From assembly GCA_050732775.1 (NCBI GenBank), contig JBOHRN010000046.1, forward strand, positions 1 through 64,000: 64,000 nucleotides of DNA, written 5' to 3'. The notes beneath the pieces were generated by a model. That model did not search any database. It saw nothing but the letters and a program-made list of their open reading frames with translations, and had not been told where the DNA came from. Positions 60,874 to 64,000 of the stretch are shown here, in pieces (the stretch's first letter is position 1; each line of letters opens with the position of its first letter). The stretch is from JBOHRN01 sp050732775. Lineage in GTDB: Bacteria; Gemmatimonadota; Gemmatimonadetes; Longimicrobiales; Longimicrobiaceae. Position numbers and translations under genes: made by a program.

Positions 60874-61542
60874 ATGACACGCTTCCTCTTTGCCGCGGCC
60901 GCACTGGCGGTCGCCGCCCCGGCCGCGGCCCAGGAGATCGACTCCCCCTACCGCTACCTGGAAGAGACCAAGGCCCTCGGCGGCTACGGCGGATACCTGT
61001 GGACCGGGCGCGGAGAGATCGGCGCCGGCCCGGCCCCCGCACCGCTGGCCGGACTCCGCTTCTCGGTCCGCTTCGCCGGACCCGCCTACGGCGACTTCCG
61101 GCTCGGCTTCTCGCCCAGCGAACGGACGGTGTACCGAGCCGCCGAGCCCGGCGACACCACCTTGGTCAAGGTCGGCACTGCCTCTGCCCCGCTGGTGATC
61201 GCCGAAGCCGGGCTCCGCTTCCAAGTCACCGGTCCGCGCAGTTGGCGAAAGCTGGCGCCTTACCTGGCCGCCTCGGGCGCGCTCGCCGCCGACCTGGGGC
61301 GAGGCGACGACTTCGAGGAAGAGGTCCCCGAGGATGAGCGCTTCGACTTCGGTCCGGCCCTTGCGGTCGGAGTCGCCGCCGGGACCGACTGGTACCTGTC
61401 CGAGCGGCTCTCGCTCAACCTCGAGCTGCGGGACTACATCTGGCGGCTCCAGGTCCCCGACGGTCTACGAGCGGCGGCGAGCGAAGAGCGCCAGTGGATT
61501 AACAACCTGGCACTGACCGTGGGCGCGGCCCTCCACTTTTGA
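60874..61542 (+). CDS. Outer-membrane beta-barrel-like protein
   Basis: Protein of 222 aa with a clear signal peptide (RFLFAAAALAVAAPAAA-QE). Alternating hydrophobic/polar strands and a C-terminal aromatic end (LTVGAALHF) fit a small outer-membrane beta barrel. Strands such as GLRFSVRFAGPAYGDFRLGFS and SLNLELRDYIWRL are visible in part. The ligand is unknown. Confidence 0.75.
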   Translation: MTRFLFAAAALAVAAPAAAQEIDSPYRYLEETKALGGYGGYLWTGRGEIGAGPAPAPLAGLRFSVRFAGPAYGDFRLGFSPSERTVYRAAEPGDTTLVKVGTASAPLVIAEAGLRFQVTGPRSWRKLAPYLAASGALAADLGRGDDFEEEVPEDERFDFGPALAVGVAAGTDWYLSERLSLNLELRDYIWRLQVPDGLRAAASEERQWINNLALTVGAALHF

Positions 61543-61548
61543 GCGAGC

Positions 61549-62016
61549 ATGATGGCTAACGACTTCGACCAGACCGACGACCTGGCTTCCCTCAGCGACG
61601 ACGAGTTGTACGACCTGGTGCGGGAGCAGTTGCGAGACAACTCGGGCGTGGACACAGCCGCCATCGACGTCTCGGTAAAAGACGGCCGGGTGACCCTCTC
61701 GGGCAGGGTGGGCACCGAAGAGGAGGTGCGGGTAGCCGAGCGCGTCTTGGACGACACCCTGGGCTTGACCGACTACGCCAATGAGTTGATGGTCGGTGAC
61801 CTGGCTCGCGGCGAGGCGGCGGCTGGACCCGGCCCACCCCACGACGAGATGGAAGGCATCTTGGGCGGGGAGGACGACGACCAGTCCGACACCGCCGAAC
61901 ACCTGGACGAGACCCCCGACGAGCAGGAGTACGGTACGCGAGACCTCCAAGACGCCATCGAGAAGGGTATCCCTTACTCACCCCCCGACCGCGCGACGCC
62001 TGAAGGCCACGGGTAA
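61549..62016 (+). CDS. BON-domain protein
   Basis: Protein of 155 aa with one BON domain (about 22-85): LYDLVREQLRDNSGVD, VSVKDGRVTLSGRVGTEEEVRVAERV. The last 65 residues are acidic and disordered (GGEDDDQSDTAEHLDE). No signal peptide, unlike most BON proteins that are periplasmic, so it may act in the cytosol. ATG at 61549 and 61552 are both possible. It follows the barrel gene by 6 nt. Confidence 0.8.
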   Translation: MMANDFDQTDDLASLSDDELYDLVREQLRDNSGVDTAAIDVSVKDGRVTLSGRVGTEEEVRVAERVLDDTLGLTDYANELMVGDLARGEAAAGPGPPHDEMEGILGGEDDDQSDTAEHLDETPDEQEYGTRDLQDAIEKGIPYSPPDRATPEGHG

Positions 62017-62641
62017 GGGTACTTTTCTCGGCGCCATTTTGGCGGGCGGGGAGTCGCGCCGCTTCGGTTCGGCCAAGCCCCTCGCCCTTCTCTGCGGCCA
62101 GACCCTGGCCGAGCGGCTCGCCGGAGCCCTCGCGGGGGTGGTGGGCCGGGTGGTGGCGGTGGCTCCGCACTCCGGCTCCCTCGCGGAAACGGGGCTAGCC
62201 CTGGTTCCGGACCTGCTCCCCGGCCGCGGGCCACTCTCAGGCGTACACGCGGCCCTGACGGCGGCTAGGGAAGAAGGTTGCCGGGGCGTACTCGCGGTGG
62301 CGTGCGACCTGCCCCTGGTGCCGAGAGAGCTGCTGCGGCTGCTCGCCGCCGGGGCGGCCGCTCACCCGCGCCCGCCCCTAGCCCCCGAAAGCCGGGGTCC
62401 GCGCGGCTTCGAGCCTCTGTGCGCCTGCTGGCCGGTCTCATCGCTCGACCGGCTGGAAGCGTACCTAGTCGACGGTGGCCGCGAGGCCGCCGCTTTCTTT
62501 CGAGAGTCGCGCGGCCGCCTTCTACCCCTCTCGCAGGTAGAACGGATCGGAGACCCCGAGGTGATCTTCCTGAACGTAAACACGCCCGCCGACCTGGAGC
62601 GAGCGCGCGAGGCTTTGAAGCAAAGGGAGCCGCGGCGGTGA
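62000..62641 (+). CDS. mobA: Molybdenum cofactor guanylyltransferase
   Basis: MobA of 213 aa, which attaches GMP to molybdopterin. Motifs: ILAGGESRRFGSAKPLAL, VPDLLPGRGPLSGVHAAL, VACDLPLVPRELL. The N-terminus is uncertain: no ATG, GTG or TTG lies in frame just before ILAGG. A CTG at 62000 overlaps the BON stop; GTG 61796 would add 68 residues of overlapping shadow sequence. The 3' end overlaps moeA by 4 nt. Confidence 0.85.
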   Translation: MKATGKGTFLGAILAGGESRRFGSAKPLALLCGQTLAERLAGALAGVVGRVVAVAPHSGSLAETGLALVPDLLPGRGPLSGVHAALTAAREEGCRGVLAVACDLPLVPRELLRLLAAGAAAHPRPPLAPESRGPRGFEPLCACWPVSSLDRLEAYLVDGGREAAAFFRESRGRLLPLSQVERIGDPEVIFLNVNTPADLERAREALKQREPRR

Positions 62642-63900
62642 AAGCGGATTGGCTCTCGGCCTCCGACGCGCTCGCGGCCGTTCTCTCGCGCGTTTCGCGC
62701 CTGCCCGCCGAGAAACGGCCCCTGCTCCAGTGCAACGGCCTGGTTCTGGCCGAAGAGGTCACCTCTCCCCTAGACCTACCCCCGTGGGACAACAGCGCCA
62801 TGGACGGCTTCGCCGTACGGAGCGAAGACGTCCATGGCGCCTCGCGCGACGCCCCGGCCCGCCTGCGGGTGATCGGCGAGGTCTACGCGGGCGGCCGCCC
62901 GGAGACGGCCGTGGAGCCGGGTACGGCGGTGCGGGTCATGACCGGCGCGCCCGTGCCCGCTGGCGCCGACGGCGTGGTACGGCTCGAGCACACCGACGCA
63001 GCCGCGGGCGGCGAGGTAGCTGTATTTGACAGCTCGGACGCGGGTCGGAATATCCGCCTCCGGGGCGAGGACGTGCGCCGCGGGGCGGCCGTACTGGAGC
63101 CGGGCGGGGTGCTCTCGCCCGCCGCTCTCGGCCTGGCCGCCTCTGTCGGACGCGCCCAACTGTCGGTAACCAGGCCGCCGCGGGTGGGCATCCTCGCCAC
63201 CGGGGACGAGCTGGTGGGGGTCGGGGAGTTCGACCGGGTGCGCGCCGGCGAGCGGATCGTCTCTTCCAACTCCTACCTTCTGGCTGCTCAAGTCGAAGAG
63301 GCCGGCGGGGAGCCGGTCGACCTGGGCATCTCTCCGGATCGGCCGGAAGCGCTGCGGGAGCGGCTCGAGGGGGCGAAGGAGCTCGACCTTCTGGTGACCA
63401 CCGCCGGGGTGAGCGTGGGCGATCGGGACCACCTGCGCGAAGTGTTTGCGGGGATGGGGGGAAAGCCGGTTTTCTGGCGCGTGCGTATCCGGCCGGGCTC
63501 TCCCCTCGCCTTCGGAATCCTCGCCGGGGTACCGTGGTTCGGGCTGCCCGGGAACCCGGTCTCCAGCGGGGTGACCTGCGAACTCTTCGTACGCCCCGCC
63601 CTTCTCAGGATGGCGGGGCACCGGGCCGTGCACCGCCCCGTGGTAGAGGCAAGGTTTCGCGGGCGCTACCCCGGCAAAGAGGGGCTCGTCCACTTCGTGC
63701 GCTGCCGGCTGTCTGGAGGTGGAGAAGAGGAGTGGCTGGCCGAGCCCACGGGGCCGCAGGGATCGGGGGTGCTTAGCTCTCTCGCGCGCGCGGACGCCCT
63801 TGCGGTGGTGCCTGAGGAGCCGGGCTCGCTCGCCGACGGCGACCCCGTCCGGGCTCTGCTCCTCGGTGGCCGCCCGTACGTGGAAGAACCGGCCTTCTAG
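62638..63900 (+). CDS. moeA: Molybdopterin molybdotransferase
   Basis: MoeA of 420 aa, which inserts molybdenum into molybdopterin. Motifs: PPWDNSAMDGFAVRS, VMTGAPVPAGADGVVRLE, ILATGDELV, TTAGVSVGDRDHL, RPGSPLAFG and GLPGNPVSSGVTCELF. The GTG at 62638 overlaps the mobA stop (GTGA) and is preceded by AAAGGGAG; the longer frame upstream is discarded. Forms a Moco pair with mobA. Confidence 0.94.
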   Translation: MKADWLSASDALAAVLSRVSRLPAEKRPLLQCNGLVLAEEVTSPLDLPPWDNSAMDGFAVRSEDVHGASRDAPARLRVIGEVYAGGRPETAVEPGTAVRVMTGAPVPAGADGVVRLEHTDAAAGGEVAVFDSSDAGRNIRLRGEDVRRGAAVLEPGGVLSPAALGLAASVGRAQLSVTRPPRVGILATGDELVGVGEFDRVRAGERIVSSNSYLLAAQVEEAGGEPVDLGISPDRPEALRERLEGAKELDLLVTTAGVSVGDRDHLREVFAGMGGKPVFWRVRIRPGSPLAFGILAGVPWFGLPGNPVSSGVTCELFVRPALLRMAGHRAVHRPVVEARFRGRYPGKEGLVHFVRCRLSGGGEEEWLAEPTGPQGSGVLSSLARADALAVVPEEPGSLADGDPVRALLLGGRPYVEEPAF

Positions 63901-63934
63901 AGGGCGCCGGAAGTGGCGGCGGTCCTATTCGGAC

Positions 63935-64000
63935 TCACTCCTCGCGTGTGTCCTCCAGGACGAACCACACCTTCACCTTGACCTGAAACTCGTTCACGCC
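63935..64000 (-). CDS. C-terminal end of a probable dodecin-family protein (partial)
   Basis: The last 21 residues of a minus-strand gene that begins beyond the window. They read GVNEFQVKVKVWFVLEDTREE, then TGA. The EFQVKVKVWFVLE pattern is the final strand of dodecins, small flavin-binding or sequestering proteins. Convergent with moeA. Too short for a firm assignment. Confidence 0.5.
   Translation of the reverse strand, partial: GVNEFQVKVKVWFVLEDTREE

Overview
High-GC bacterial chromosome segment that is almost entirely coding. No tRNA, rRNA, CRISPR array, insertion sequence or phage gene is visible, and no stretch over about 200 bases lacks a gene. The gene set suggests a Gram-negative bacterium of the Gemmatimonadota or a nearby lineage: lipoproteins, an outer-membrane barrel, a MoxR-DUF58-BatA-like-DUF4159 cluster, a secreted M14 peptidase, DapL-type lysine synthesis and RNase Y. 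This is inferred from protein content only. GTG and TTG starts and 1-8 nt gene overlaps are very common.

Layout. 57-3731 (minus): trxA, a two-unit beta-rich protein, rsmI, a small protein and a DapL-like aminotransferase. 3825-12893: methylmalonyl-CoA epimerase, a lipoprotein, clpB, a Moco-sulfurase-like enzyme overlapping a persulfide-dioxygenase/rhodanese protein, and a large M14 carboxypeptidase. 13081-13503: a small lipoprotein behind a sigma70-like promoter. 13507-28937 (minus): a 15.4 kb informational and housekeeping run, thrS-[attenuator]-infC-rpmI-rplT-pheS-pheT-zapB-like-zapA-rny-folD-xseA-xseB-prenyltransferase-PAP2-dxs-nadK. infC lacks a normal start codon and appears to begin at AUC. 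Its leader can form mutually exclusive terminator and antiterminator hairpins.

28977-38860 (plus): a chemosensory operon (cheA, cheY, cheW, membrane receptor, HEAT-repeat protein, cheR, cheB, REC-GAF-histidine kinase, REC) with no flagellar gene nearby. 38857-43952 (minus): HNH nuclease, priA, dipeptide epimerase and an M24 peptidase predicted to have a leaderless mRNA. 44021-51887 (minus): MoxR, DUF58, BatA-like, a large coiled membrane protein, DUF4159 and a membrane GATase-like protein, probably one envelope-associated machine. 51904-56266 (minus): carB, a stand-alone RAM-domain protein and a zinc-ribbon membrane protein.

56336-59176: a phosphodiesterase lipoprotein whose 3' end runs 137 bp antisense into an M15-type peptidase with a dockerin-like insert; the peptidase is coupled to an SH3-repeat protein. 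59249-63900 (plus): gpmI, a beta-barrel, a BON-domain protein, then mobA and moeA for molybdenum cofactor. The window ends in the 3' end of a probable dodecin gene on the minus strand.
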